64,000 nucleotides of DNA from Deltaproteobacteria bacterium (GTDB taxonomy: Bacteria > Myxococcota_A > Polyangia > Polyangiales > JADJMO01). Location of the stretch: assembly GCA_016182965.1 (NCBI GenBank), contig JACPFM010000101.1:1-64000 (forward strand). The letters are read 5' to 3'. Each line of letters opens with the position of its first letter. Position 1 is the stretch's first letter. The notes under the pieces were generated by a model. That model saw only the letters and a list, made by a program, of their open reading frames with translations, was not told the origin of the DNA and did not search any database. The position numbers and the translations under genes were made by a program. Positions 17,982 through 26,604 of this stretch are shown here, piece after piece.

Positions 17982-18833
17982 ATGAAGCTCGTCGCTGCGT
18001 TGGCCGTGGCGCTGTTGGCAGTGTCGTGTGGTGGAGACGACGAGGACAAATCGCCGGCGAGCACGCCGAACAATCCGGACGTGCTCGCCGGATCGACGGC
18101 GTTCGTGGCGGTGCTCAACCCCACGGTCAACGAGGGGCACGCCGGCGGCACGCCGGCGTCGCTCGGCACCGCGCGCAACGACGTCCCGGTGAAGATCGGC
18201 ACCGCGGCGGCCAAGACCGTCGACGGCGTGGCGGTGCTCGGCGTGCCCACCGGGCCCATCGAGGTCACCGTCGGCGACGCGAAGCTGACGCACACCGTGG
18301 TCGCCGAGGGCGACGTCTACGACGCACCGATCGCGCTCAGCGGCGCGAACGCGGCATACTTCGACGGCACGCCAGTCCGCTACGCGGTCGGCAAGGCCTC
18401 GGGCGCGTTCTTCTACAAGCCCACCGATCCGATCGCGACCATCACCGACAAGCTCGCGCAAGACGACGTCGTGGTGGTCCTCGGCCCCGGCGTCTACAAA
18501 GGCGATCTGAAGATCACCGGCAGCGGCGTGGTCATCTTCGGGGAGGGCTGGGCGAAGAACGAGGTCGTCATCGACGGGTCGATCAGCGCAGAGGGCGGCG
18601 GCGTGCGCGTGCGCGGTGTGACCCTCACCGGTAACCTCGCCTCCAAGGGCAACAACTTCGGCATCAGCTTCTCGGTCGTGCGCGGCACCACCTCGATCAC
18701 CGGCAACGGCGGCGTGTACCTGCGGAACGTGTTCTGCAAATCGGCGACCGTGCCGTCGTCGAACGCGACGCTGCTCGACAACTTTGGCGTCGCCCCGCTC
18801 ACCACCCTGCCGACGACCGGTGTCTGCGGCTGA
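17982..18833 (+). CDS. Lipoprotein with predicted beta-helix domain
   Basis: 283 residues with a lipobox signal (LLAVSC). The middle region is a carboxypeptidase-regulatory or Ig-like beta stretch (VKIGTAAAKTVDGVAVLGV). The last ~110 residues repeat short G-V-V-I/N-V-T-L rungs (VVVVLGPGVYKGDLKI, VVIFGEG, GVRVRGVTLTGN) as in right-handed parallel beta-helices that bind or cut polysaccharides; no catalytic residues can be assigned. It follows the Cys-rich gene by 11 bp and is likely in the same operon. Function unknown. Confidence 0.7.
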   Translation: MKLVAALAVALLAVSCGGDDEDKSPASTPNNPDVLAGSTAFVAVLNPTVNEGHAGGTPASLGTARNDVPVKIGTAAAKTVDGVAVLGVPTGPIEVTVGDAKLTHTVVAEGDVYDAPIALSGANAAYFDGTPVRYAVGKASGAFFYKPTDPIATITDKLAQDDVVVVLGPGVYKGDLKITGSGVVIFGEGWAKNEVVIDGSISAEGGGVRVRGVTLTGNLASKGNNFGISFSVVRGTTSITGNGGVYLRNVFCKSATVPSSNATLLDNFGVAPLTTLPTTGVCG

Positions 18834-18857
18834 TCCCACTCCCATGAGGTCGACACC

Positions 18858-19310
18858 ATGAACGTCCTTCGTCTTCTCCTGCTTGCATCGCTGGTCGTCG
18901 GCTGCGCCGACGATCCGCCTCCGCCGTTCAGCGGCGAGATCGAGTGCCGCGGCGGCGACTGCGTATGTCCCGGCACCGGTGACTGCCGCATGAACTGCCT
19001 CGGCGACTGCAACCTGCAGTGCGCCGGCTCGGGCGGCTGCGACTTCGCCTGCGGCGTCGGGTGCAAGACGGCCTGCACCGGCTCCGGTCCTTGCGCGGTC
19101 GCGGTAGGCGACGAAGGACGCGTGTCCTGTACGGGCTCCGGCGGGTGCGACGTGCTGTGCGACGCCGACTGCACGGTCGAGTGTCCCGGCAGCGGCACGT
19201 GCATCGCGCGGTGCAAGGCCGGCACCAACTGCAAGATCGAGCGCTGCGGCGAGGACGTGAAGACGTGCCCGAACGGCGCGCTCGTCTGCCACGGCGCGTG
19301 CCCGCCCTGA
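18858..19310 (+). CDS. Small Cys-rich lipoprotein
   Basis: 150 residues: lipobox signal (LVVGC) then more than 20 cysteines arranged in CxGSGxC and CxGDCxxxC units of about 12-15 residues, predicting a rod-like disulfide-linked repeat. The last gene of the proposed sigma-controlled operon; the next gene is convergent, 33 bp away, without a visible terminator. No enzyme motif. Probably a surface or spore-coat type structural protein, by analogy only. Confidence 0.7.
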   Translation: MNVLRLLLLASLVVGCADDPPPPFSGEIECRGGDCVCPGTGDCRMNCLGDCNLQCAGSGGCDFACGVGCKTACTGSGPCAVAVGDEGRVSCTGSGGCDVLCDADCTVECPGSGTCIARCKAGTNCKIERCGEDVKTCPNGALVCHGACPP

Positions 19311-19343
19311 ACGGCGGCAGTGCCACGCTGATTGAAGCTCAGA

Positions 19344-20597
19344 TCAGAAGTACTGGTCGATCCCGAGCTGCACGAACCATGTCGCGCTCGGCAGCAGCCG
19401 GCGCGCGACATCCACGCGAAGGCAGGTGTCGATCAGCGCGGTCGGGAGCAGCCGGACGCCCGCGCCGACGCTCAGCGCCGAACGCGCAGCCATTGGGGCT
19501 CCGTTCGCATCCATCACCTGGAAGCGCGCAGCGTCGGCGAAGATCACCGGCTGCACGTGCCATCGCCGCCCGAGATCGATCGCGTGGCGGAGCTCGACGT
19601 TCGCGTACGCGTGCGCACGGTCGCGGAACAGCGTGTCTGGAAGCCCGCGGACGCCCTCGATGCTCCCGAGCAGCAGGCTGTGATTCGCGTTCCCCGCGTT
19701 CACCGCCTCGGCGACGCCTCGCATCGCGAGGACCGTTCGTTCTCGATAGGGCGCGAACGCGCGGACCTCGAGCCGGACGTGGTGGCGGGGCTCGTTCGCG
19801 CCGATGAGGAACCCTGGGGAGGCGCTCGCGATGACGAGCAGTCCCCGCGGCACCAGATCGTGGAACGTCCAGCGGTCCCAGTAGAGCTCGCCGATGGCTC
19901 CGACGAACGTGCCGCCGCGCGGCGCCGGGCCGCCCTCCGCGAACACGGACTTCTCCGCGTACGCGCGCAGACTGAGCTCGACGCGGATCGGCGTCGCGTA
20001 GGAGTACGCGGGCTTGAGCTCGACCTCGCCGCCGAGGCGACCGCGGACCCACTGGCGAGAGCCGTCCTCGAAGCGGACCTCCGAGCCGCCGTAGAAGCCC
20101 TCGAGCTCCCAGGACCACTTCCGCGCGCGGTACCCGTGCTGCACGAGCCCGATCTCGAACTGCGCGAAGCGCTCGCCGTATCCGGCTCCGACACCGAAGA
20201 GCGTGCCCTTGCCGTCGATGTCGTGGTGGACCACCCCGCCCGAGGCCTCGGTGTCGCGCAGGGTGGCGCCCGAGGAGAAGGCGAGCTCCGGCTCGACGTT
20301 CTCCTTGCGATCGACGTCGACGTGCAGGACGCCTCCCACCACGGTGACGTCCACGCGATCGAACAGTCCGAGGTTGCGCACGCGGCGCTCGAGCTCCGCG
20401 ATCTCGTCCTCGGTGAAGGAGGCGGGCAGATCGCGCGGCAGGAGCTCGGTCAAGGTCTCGAGACGCGTCGATCCCAGGCCGGTCGCTTCGATGTGCTCGA
20501 TGTCCGCGGCGAACGCGTGGGAGGACGCCGAAAGCACGAGGTGCGCGGTGACGAGCACCGCAGACCACGGCCGTCGCCGGCGGCCGGGATCAAGCAC
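19344..20597 (-). CDS. Omp85-family outer-membrane protein (BamA/TamA-like)
   Basis: 417 residues. After a signal peptide (ending HAFA), one POTRA-like domain is visible at about residues 30-110 (FTEDEIAELERRVRNLGLFDRVDV), followed by a barrel of alternating hydrophobic strands ending in Phe (GIDQYF), as required for insertion by BAM. A single POTRA and a short barrel make it smaller than BamA. Its GTG start directly abuts the TAG of the upstream gene, so it is the fifth gene of the TonB operon. It may export or insert a partner of that system; a direct role in iron uptake is inference. Confidence 0.75.
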   Translation of the reverse strand: MLDPGRRRRPWSAVLVTAHLVLSASSHAFAADIEHIEATGLGSTRLETLTELLPRDLPASFTEDEIAELERRVRNLGLFDRVDVTVVGGVLHVDVDRKENVEPELAFSSGATLRDTEASGGVVHHDIDGKGTLFGVGAGYGERFAQFEIGLVQHGYRARKWSWELEGFYGGSEVRFEDGSRQWVRGRLGGEVELKPAYSYATPIRVELSLRAYAEKSVFAEGGPAPRGGTFVGAIGELYWDRWTFHDLVPRGLLVIASASPGFLIGANEPRHHVRLEVRAFAPYRERTVLAMRGVAEAVNAGNANHSLLLGSIEGVRGLPDTLFRDRAHAYANVELRHAIDLGRRWHVQPVIFADAARFQVMDANGAPMAARSALSVGAGVRLLPTALIDTCLRVDVARRLLPSATWFVQLGIDQYF

Positions 20598-21392
20598 CTA
20601 CGAAGCCTCCGTCTCCACCGGCCCGATCGGCTTGGCCACGACCCTGCGCGCGCCCGGCGCCGCGCGCGCCTTGCGGCGTCGCGCGAGGATCGGCGTGACC
20701 CACAGGTGGAGGCCGGTGATCACGAAGACGACCAGCGCGAGACCGAGGGCGTCGTAGGCGAGATCGAGCTTGCCGTCGAAGAACTTCCCCGTGTGCAGAT
20801 CGCCGAGCACCTTGCCGAGAGGTACGGAGGCGTTCGTCTCCGCCTTCGCGGTGGGCTGGAACGTGGCGCCCCGGTCGTCGCTGCGAAACAGCCCCTGCTT
20901 CGTCGCAACCAGCAGCGTTCCGGGCGCGAGGCTCGCGATCGATCGCACTTCCGTCACGCCCTCGCGGCGAGCGCAGCGCATGTCGCTATCGCAGCGAAAG
21001 AGCCCGCCTGGCCCGCCGGTCCAGATCGCGTCGCCGTCGAAGTGGATGCTCTTCACGTGGCCGACGTCAGCGCGTTCGGTGAACGTAGCGCCGCCGTCCA
21101 CGCTCTCCTCGAGCCCCCACTTCGTGCCCGCCCACAGGCGCGCACCGTCGCGCGGATCGACGGCGAGCACCTCGAACGCGCGCGCCTCGTTGGGTGCGCG
21201 GGCGTAGTGCGACGGCAGCGCGCGCGTATCGATCGCGACCTTGTCGATGGTGGCGAGCGCCTTTTTGTTCAGGAGGAAGATCGCAGTGACCGCCTCGACG
21301 AGCACGAGGAGCGCGAGCGCGACGCCGCTCCACGTGTGGACCTTGCGACTGACGCGGAGCAGGCGTTCGAGGACGGGACGCTGCGCCGTCAC
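20598..21392 (-). CDS. Two-helix membrane protein with propeller-like periplasmic domain (PepSY-TM-like)
   Basis: 264 residues. An N-terminal helix (about 18-40, TWSGVALALLVLVEAVTAI), preceded by VLERLLRVSRKVHTW, resembles the first helix of PepSY-associated membrane proteins. The middle carries sialidase/BNR-like strands (GLEESVDGGATF, GLFRSDDRGATF, each an Asp-box-like SxDxGxTF). A second helix (about 220-240, GLALVVFVITGLHLWV) precedes a basic tail. PepSY-TM proteins are often ferric reductases or accessory proteins beside TonB receptors. The GTG start overlaps the previous stop (GTGA). Confidence 0.6.
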   Translation of the reverse strand: MTAQRPVLERLLRVSRKVHTWSGVALALLVLVEAVTAIFLLNKKALATIDKVAIDTRALPSHYARAPNEARAFEVLAVDPRDGARLWAGTKWGLEESVDGGATFTERADVGHVKSIHFDGDAIWTGGPGGLFRCDSDMRCARREGVTEVRSIASLAPGTLLVATKQGLFRSDDRGATFQPTAKAETNASVPLGKVLGDLHTGKFFDGKLDLAYDALGLALVVFVITGLHLWVTPILARRRKARAAPGARRVVAKPIGPVETEAS

Positions 21393-23656
21393 GCGCGCCT
21401 CCGCCGGAGCAACGCCGCGGTCGCCGCGAGCCCGAGCAGCATCCACGACGACGCCGCCGCCGTTCGCGTCGACACCGCGCACCCGCCGCCGACGTCCGTG
21501 TCTTCCTTGGCGGCATCGACCGGCTTCGCGGGCGGCTCCGGGATCGGGGCCGCGTCGAGATCGCGGATCCACAGCGACGACGACTCGATCACCAGCGTCG
21601 GATCGTCGACCGGCTTCGGGTACCGCTTCTCCTTCACCGTCGCGTACAGGAACCGCCCGACGACCGCGACGCCCTTGACCTCGGCCGGCCCGTTGAACAG
21701 CGCCCACGTCCCGCCGCTCGCGCCCGTCACGAAGAGGCCGTCGTCGGTGCCGACGACGAACCGCCCGTCAGGCAAGCGCGCTATCGCCTTGAACCCGGTC
21801 TCACCTGCGAACACCAGCTGCCCGTCACCGCCGAGCGAAGCCTTCCCCGGGTTGGGCCCGAACGCATCGACCGAGAGCAGCCCCTCGCCGTCGAAGCGGC
21901 CGCGGTAGAGGAGCTTCTTCGCGACCACGAAGACGTCGTCGCCGATGGCCGTGGTCGTCTCCGCCTCGACCTCCGGCAACCCCTTGGTCGTCTTCACCCA
22001 GCCGAAGCCGTCGTCGGTGCCCTCGGCCTTCGCGAGCCGGAACACTCCGCCGACCTTGCAGGTCGCGATCGTGTGCGACCCGATGCGATCGAGCGCCTTC
22101 ACCTCGCAGTTCTTGGTCGCGAAGTCGACCGTCTCGATCGGCTCCTTGCGGTAGACGCCGCGCACGACGCCAGCCTTCGTCGGAGCGAGGAACTCGCCGC
22201 CCTCGAGCGGCAGCAGATCCTTGAACGCGGCCAGGCTCCCGGTCAGCGCGCCCGTGATCGGCTCCCACGCCCCCGAACCGAAGCGATAGGCGCCGCCGCC
22301 GCCGCCGAGGACCACGAAGACCGTCCCGTCGGCGCCGATGACCACGCGATCGACGTCGCGCGGCAGATCGGGTCCGAGCACCTTGAACTCCGTCGCCCCC
22401 GGCGCGCGCACGAAGACGGCGCCCTTCGACGTGCCGACCTTCGCGCCGGCGTAGACCGTGCCGTCCGCCTTGGCGGCGACCGCTTTGATCTCCTCGCCGC
22501 CGGAGAAGAAGCCGATCTCCTTCCACGTCTCCGTCCCACCGAAGGTCGCCTCCCTCCGCATGACGGTGTTCGCGGAGGCGAGGTAGAGCGCGCCGTCCGG
22601 CTCGAGCGAGAGCCGCTCGCCCTTGGTCTTGCCGTCGGTGGTCTTCACGAGCCCGTCGTTGACGGCCGACCAGGCGGCGCCATCCCAGCGGAACACGCCG
22701 CTCTCGGTGGTGCCGGCGAGGATCGAGCCGCCGACGAAGGCGATCGCCTTGACCTCCTTGCGCATGACGGGCGGCGTGCCGACCTGCGCCCACGCCGCGC
22801 CGTCCCAGCGGAAGAGCAGGCCGACGTCCTTGCCCTCGGGCCCGGTCATCCCCTTGGTGCCGACGAATATCGTCCCATCGGCGGCGACGCCGATCGCCTT
22901 CGGCTCGCGCACGTACGACAAGAGCGCGCCGGTCTCGTCGAACTTGGGCCCGCACAGATCGCCGAGATCGCTCCACGCGCTGCCGTTCCACCGCCGCACG
23001 CGCATGTCCTTGCCGATGCCGACGAATCCGCCGTCGGGCAGGCGCGCGACGCGCTCGAGCTCGACGGTCCAGTCGCCGATCGTCGTCCAGCTGAACCCGT
23101 CGGGCAGCACGGTGGTCTTGGCGCCGACGCGAACCGCCTTGGTCCCGTCGAACCGGAAGATGCCATCGTTCTTGGTCGCGAGCAGCAGGCCGCCGGCATC
23201 GGGCAGGATCGCGCCCGGCTCGCCGCCGGCCGGCGCGTCGAGCAGCTTCCGCCACCCGTCGCCGTCGAGGACGTGGAACGCGTTGGGCCGCGTGATCCCC
23301 TTGGTCCCCACGTACGCCTTGCCGCTCTCGTCGACGCCGAACGCGTGGGGATCGTCGACCAACTTGCCGCCGATCAGCTCCGCCTTGCCGTCGCGGACGC
23401 GGAAGATCCCGCCGCCGGTCGGCGGCCCGCCGATCGGCACCTTGCCCATGATGTACACGCCGCCGTCGGGGCCGACCTTCAGCGCCTTGAGCTCCCAGGA
23501 CTCGGAGAGCTTCTCCGTCGAGCCGAAAGGGATCACCGTCCAGGGCCCGTTCAGCTGGGGATCGAACACGCGTTGGATCGCCTGCGCACGCGACGGCGAC
23601 GCCGCGAACAGCACGACGCCTGCACCCATGAGCCCGATGATCTTCCGACGCGCCAT
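21389..23656 (-). CDS. Exported beta-propeller protein with MYXO-CTERM tail
   Basis: 755 residues. A signal peptide (ending SRAQA) leads into about 600 residues of repeated strands with VxxDGxxYxG, RWDGAAWxxV and similar patterns, i.e. one or two multi-bladed propellers. The end reads VGGGCAVS, a hydrophobic helix and RRRRA, a MYXO-CTERM sorting tail that should place it at the outer surface after processing. It sits between the TonB receptor (20 bp upstream) and the PepSY-like gene (4-bp overlap). A surface substrate-binding role for the uptake system is plausible but unproven. Confidence 0.75.
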   Translation of the reverse strand: MARRKIIGLMGAGVVLFAASPSRAQAIQRVFDPQLNGPWTVIPFGSTEKLSESWELKALKVGPDGGVYIMGKVPIGGPPTGGGIFRVRDGKAELIGGKLVDDPHAFGVDESGKAYVGTKGITRPNAFHVLDGDGWRKLLDAPAGGEPGAILPDAGGLLLATKNDGIFRFDGTKAVRVGAKTTVLPDGFSWTTIGDWTVELERVARLPDGGFVGIGKDMRVRRWNGSAWSDLGDLCGPKFDETGALLSYVREPKAIGVAADGTIFVGTKGMTGPEGKDVGLLFRWDGAAWAQVGTPPVMRKEVKAIAFVGGSILAGTTESGVFRWDGAAWSAVNDGLVKTTDGKTKGERLSLEPDGALYLASANTVMRREATFGGTETWKEIGFFSGGEEIKAVAAKADGTVYAGAKVGTSKGAVFVRAPGATEFKVLGPDLPRDVDRVVIGADGTVFVVLGGGGGAYRFGSGAWEPITGALTGSLAAFKDLLPLEGGEFLAPTKAGVVRGVYRKEPIETVDFATKNCEVKALDRIGSHTIATCKVGGVFRLAKAEGTDDGFGWVKTTKGLPEVEAETTTAIGDDVFVVAKKLLYRGRFDGEGLLSVDAFGPNPGKASLGGDGQLVFAGETGFKAIARLPDGRFVVGTDDGLFVTGASGGTWALFNGPAEVKGVAVVGRFLYATVKEKRYPKPVDDPTLVIESSSLWIRDLDAAPIPEPPAKPVDAAKEDTDVGGGCAVSTRTAAASSWMLLGLAATAALLRRRRA

Positions 23657-23676
23657 GTCGCACCTCGCTCCTCGAT

Positions 23677-25749
23677 TCAGAGACTTCCTTCGATCCCCAC
23701 GATCACGTTCACCGGCGGAATGTCCGTGTCGCCGTCGCCGTCCCGGTCCCACTTCGACGACAGCGCGTTGAACACCTGCACGAAGGCCCCCGCGTGCTCC
23801 CCGAGCTTCTTCTGCGCGAACACGTCGACGACCGAGAGCGCCGGCTGCACGCCGGGCTCGACCGGGCGGCCCATCGCGTCGACGCGGTCGGCGGGCCCGA
23901 TGTAGCGCCATGTCACCGACAACTTCGTCGCGATCTTCGGGACGTCCCACTGCGCGCGGAGGTTCGCGGTGCGCCGCGGCGTGCGGTCGAGCGGCCCGCC
24001 GTACGAGAGGTTCCGCGACCCGAGGAGCGTCGTGTTGCCGCCCACGTGCAGCCGCTTGCCGATCCGGGCGATCGCCTCGAGCTCGACGCCCGTCGTGCGC
24101 GCCCGGCCGATGTTCACCTCGCGCTCCAGCGGCAGGCCGCTGCCGGCCCAGTCCTCGAGGATCTCCTTCTGGATCTTGTCGCGGAAATCGTTGCGGAAGG
24201 CGGCGATCGACGTGCGCAGCGCCCACGGCGCGTCGTCGTCGTCGGTGATCCAGCCGATCGCGACCTCCTGCGCGACCGAGCGCTCCGGTCGCAGATCGGG
24301 GTTTCCCTGCACCCACTTCGATGCGCTGACGTCGAGATCCGGGATCGGCGGACGCGCGATGGCGTCGAGCCAGGGTGTCTTCACGCCCGCGCCGACCCCG
24401 TAGCGCACGAAGACCCCGCCGCCGGCGTGCGCGGTGAGCGTCGTCGCCGGCGCGAGGAACGGGCCCCAGCGCGAGTGACGCTCCCCGCGCGCGCCGATCG
24501 CCCACGAGAGCTCGGGGATCGGGCGGATCACGTCCTGCACCGCGATCGCCACGACCGACTGGTCCTTCGAGTAGATCTTCGACGGATCGCGGAAGTCGGC
24601 GTCCGTCACGATCAGCCCGTTCGGGTCGCGCTCGACGCGGCCGCGGAGGTTGTCGGACGTGCGCCACTCCCAGCGCGCCGTGCCGAGCACCGTCAGGAGG
24701 TGCGCGCCGCGCTCCACGCGGAGGATCGACGTTGCCCCGGCGAGCCCGTCGGTGATCCGATCGGCGTCGGCGGTCTCGAGCGCGCCGACGTGGCGGCCCG
24801 ACGACCAGAGGTCGGCCGTCCGGCTCTCGCTCTGCGCGCGCACGTGGCGATATGCGTGCAGCGTGGTCTTGAGCTCGATCTTCTTGCCGGGTCGATACGA
24901 CCACTCCAGCGTCGGATCGAGATCGGTCTTGTGCTCGAGACCGAGGGTGGTCCCGCGCTCCGCATAGAGCTCGCTGATCTTGCGGATGTGACCGAGACCG
25001 TCGAACCACCGGAAGCGGAGCCGCAGCACGTGCTCCTTGCCCGGTTTCCAGCCGACGTCGAGGAGCGCGTGATGCCGGGTGGTGCCGCGCGCGTCGGACT
25101 TCGCGGTGATCTGCCGGAGCTTCCGGTCGAGATCGTGCTCGTCGGTCCAGCCGTCGGAGGTCTCGCGACGCGTCGAGAGGGTCGCCCAGCCCCACGAGAG
25201 CTTCGCCTGTCCGAGGGCGGCGAACGTCAGGGTGTCGAACGATCCGTAGCTCGCACGCAGCACCGCGCGGCTCTTCTCCGGCTCGCCTCGCGTGACGACG
25301 TTCACGGCCCCGCCGATCGCGTCGCTGCCCCAGATGACCGCCATCGGTCCCTTCACGACCTCGATGCGCTCGATGGACTCGGCGGGGATCTGCGAGAGAT
25401 CGAAGGTGCCCTTGCCGTTCGACGAGGTCGTGCGCTCGCCGTCGATCAACACGAGGGTGTAGTGCGGCTCGAACCCGCGGATGCGGACGCTCGCGGCGCG
25501 ATCACGCTGGTTGGTCGGCCCCTCGGCGACGACACCGGGGATGCGATCGAGCAGGTCGCCGGCCGTGCGGCCGTTGAGGCGCTCGATCTCCTTCGGCCCC
25601 ACGACCACGATCGGCAGCGCGGCGTTCGCCTTCTTCTCGAGCGACGGCCGCTTGGCCTTCACCGACACCTCCGGCGCTTCTTCCGCGCGCGCGCGGCTCG
25701 CGCACACGAGGCACGCGAGCACGAGGATCGATGAAGGCCCGACGCGCAC
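23677..25749 (-). CDS. TonB-dependent outer-membrane receptor
   Basis: 690 residues. The signal peptide ends SRARA; a plug domain lies at about 40-165 (IEVVKGPMAVIWGSDAIGGAVNVVTRG is the conserved plug end), then a 22-strand-type barrel. The size and plug fit siderophore, heme or cobalamin receptors. The last residue is Leu rather than the usual Phe. It starts 1 bp after the TonB stop. With the Fur-like box before tonB the likely cargo is ferric iron in some chelate, but the substrate cannot be read from the sequence. Confidence 0.9.
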   Translation of the reverse strand: MRVGPSSILVLACLVCASRARAEEAPEVSVKAKRPSLEKKANAALPIVVVGPKEIERLNGRTAGDLLDRIPGVVAEGPTNQRDRAASVRIRGFEPHYTLVLIDGERTTSSNGKGTFDLSQIPAESIERIEVVKGPMAVIWGSDAIGGAVNVVTRGEPEKSRAVLRASYGSFDTLTFAALGQAKLSWGWATLSTRRETSDGWTDEHDLDRKLRQITAKSDARGTTRHHALLDVGWKPGKEHVLRLRFRWFDGLGHIRKISELYAERGTTLGLEHKTDLDPTLEWSYRPGKKIELKTTLHAYRHVRAQSESRTADLWSSGRHVGALETADADRITDGLAGATSILRVERGAHLLTVLGTARWEWRTSDNLRGRVERDPNGLIVTDADFRDPSKIYSKDQSVVAIAVQDVIRPIPELSWAIGARGERHSRWGPFLAPATTLTAHAGGGVFVRYGVGAGVKTPWLDAIARPPIPDLDVSASKWVQGNPDLRPERSVAQEVAIGWITDDDDAPWALRTSIAAFRNDFRDKIQKEILEDWAGSGLPLEREVNIGRARTTGVELEAIARIGKRLHVGGNTTLLGSRNLSYGGPLDRTPRRTANLRAQWDVPKIATKLSVTWRYIGPADRVDAMGRPVEPGVQPALSVVDVFAQKKLGEHAGAFVQVFNALSSKWDRDGDGDTDIPPVNVIVGIEGSL

Positions 25750-25750
25750 G

Positions 25751-26527
25751 TCAGTCCTCGAGCTCGAACTTCACGGGCACGATGAACACAGCGCCCGTCG
25801 CGTACGCCGGTGGGAGGCGGTCGAACGGCTGCGCGGCGCGCACCATCTGCAACGCGGCGGCGTCGAGGAGGGCGAACCCCGACGACTTCACGAGCAGCAC
25901 GCCCGGGAGGAGCGATCCGTCGGCGGCGATCGGCACGCGCACCGCGACGGAGCCCTCCTCTTCGCGCTCGCGCGAGAGCGCCGGGTAGCTCCGCTTCGTC
26001 GCGATCCGCTTCGCGAGGGACACGCCGAACGCCCGCAGATCGGGGTGACCGGCGGCGTCGACGGGGGCCTGCGCAATCGCTTTGGCGGTGGCCGTTCCGC
26101 CGCCGCTCCCGACACCGCTCCCCACGCCGTTGCCGCCGGCCGCCGCGCCGCCTCCGGTGCCACTGCCGTCGTCGGCGCCGCCGCGGCCCGGCGCAGCGGC
26201 GACCTCAGGTGCATTCGCGTGCGAGCTCGCAAGCTCCTCGGCGTACGGGTCGTCTTCGTCACCCGCGGCGATCGCCGCCTTCGCACGCGGCGCCGCTGGC
26301 TTGCTTTCGGCGGAGGATTCCTGTGTGACCGGTGAAGGAGACTCGCTCGCCGGTGAGGACCCATCGGCCTCGGCCGTCATTGTGCGAGCGAACGGCGACT
26401 CCTCGACCCAGACGACCGGCGGCGACTCGGCGCGTGCGATGTCGACGCGCGCCGCGCCGGGAGCGGGCAACAGCACCATCAGGCCGTGCAGGCCGACGCT
26501 CGCCAGTGTGACAGCCACCCACCTCAT
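25751..26527 (-). CDS. TonB energy transducer
   Basis: 258 residues: an N-terminal membrane anchor (about 5-22), a long Pro/Ala/Ser/Gly spacer that would cross the periplasm, and a C-terminal TonB domain (YPALSREREEEGSVAVRVPIA... KFELED) that grips the receptor TonB box. ATG 26527 is chosen since the anchor begins there and the Fur-like site lies 17 bp before it; a longer frame would run through that site. ExbB/ExbD are not nearby. First gene of a five-gene operon. Confidence 0.85.
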   Translation of the reverse strand: MRWVAVTLASVGLHGLMVLLPAPGAARVDIARAESPPVVWVEESPFARTMTAEADGSSPASESPSPVTQESSAESKPAAPRAKAAIAAGDEDDPYAEELASSHANAPEVAAAPGRGGADDGSGTGGGAAAGGNGVGSGVGSGGGTATAKAIAQAPVDAAGHPDLRAFGVSLAKRIATKRSYPALSREREEEGSVAVRVPIAADGSLLPGVLLVKSSGFALLDAAALQMVRAAQPFDRLPPAYATGAVFIVPVKFELED

Positions 26528-26543
26528 GCACCAGAAACGATAC

Positions 26544-26558
26544 TGAAAGTCATTTTCA
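26544..26558. promoter_or_regulatory. Fur-like iron box
   Basis: TGAAAGT-C-ATTTTCA is a 7-1-7 inverted repeat with six of seven pairs matching, close to the Fur half-site TGATAAT/ATTATCA. It lies 17 bp before tonB and 46 bp before a divergent lipoprotein gene, and it stands out as an AT-rich patch in GC-rich DNA. Iron-dependent repression of both directions is the natural reading. Confidence 0.65.
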
Positions 26559-26604
26559 TTTGCAAGACGCACCGTTTGCCGAGCGCTCGGGTAAAGGGCG
26601 CACC

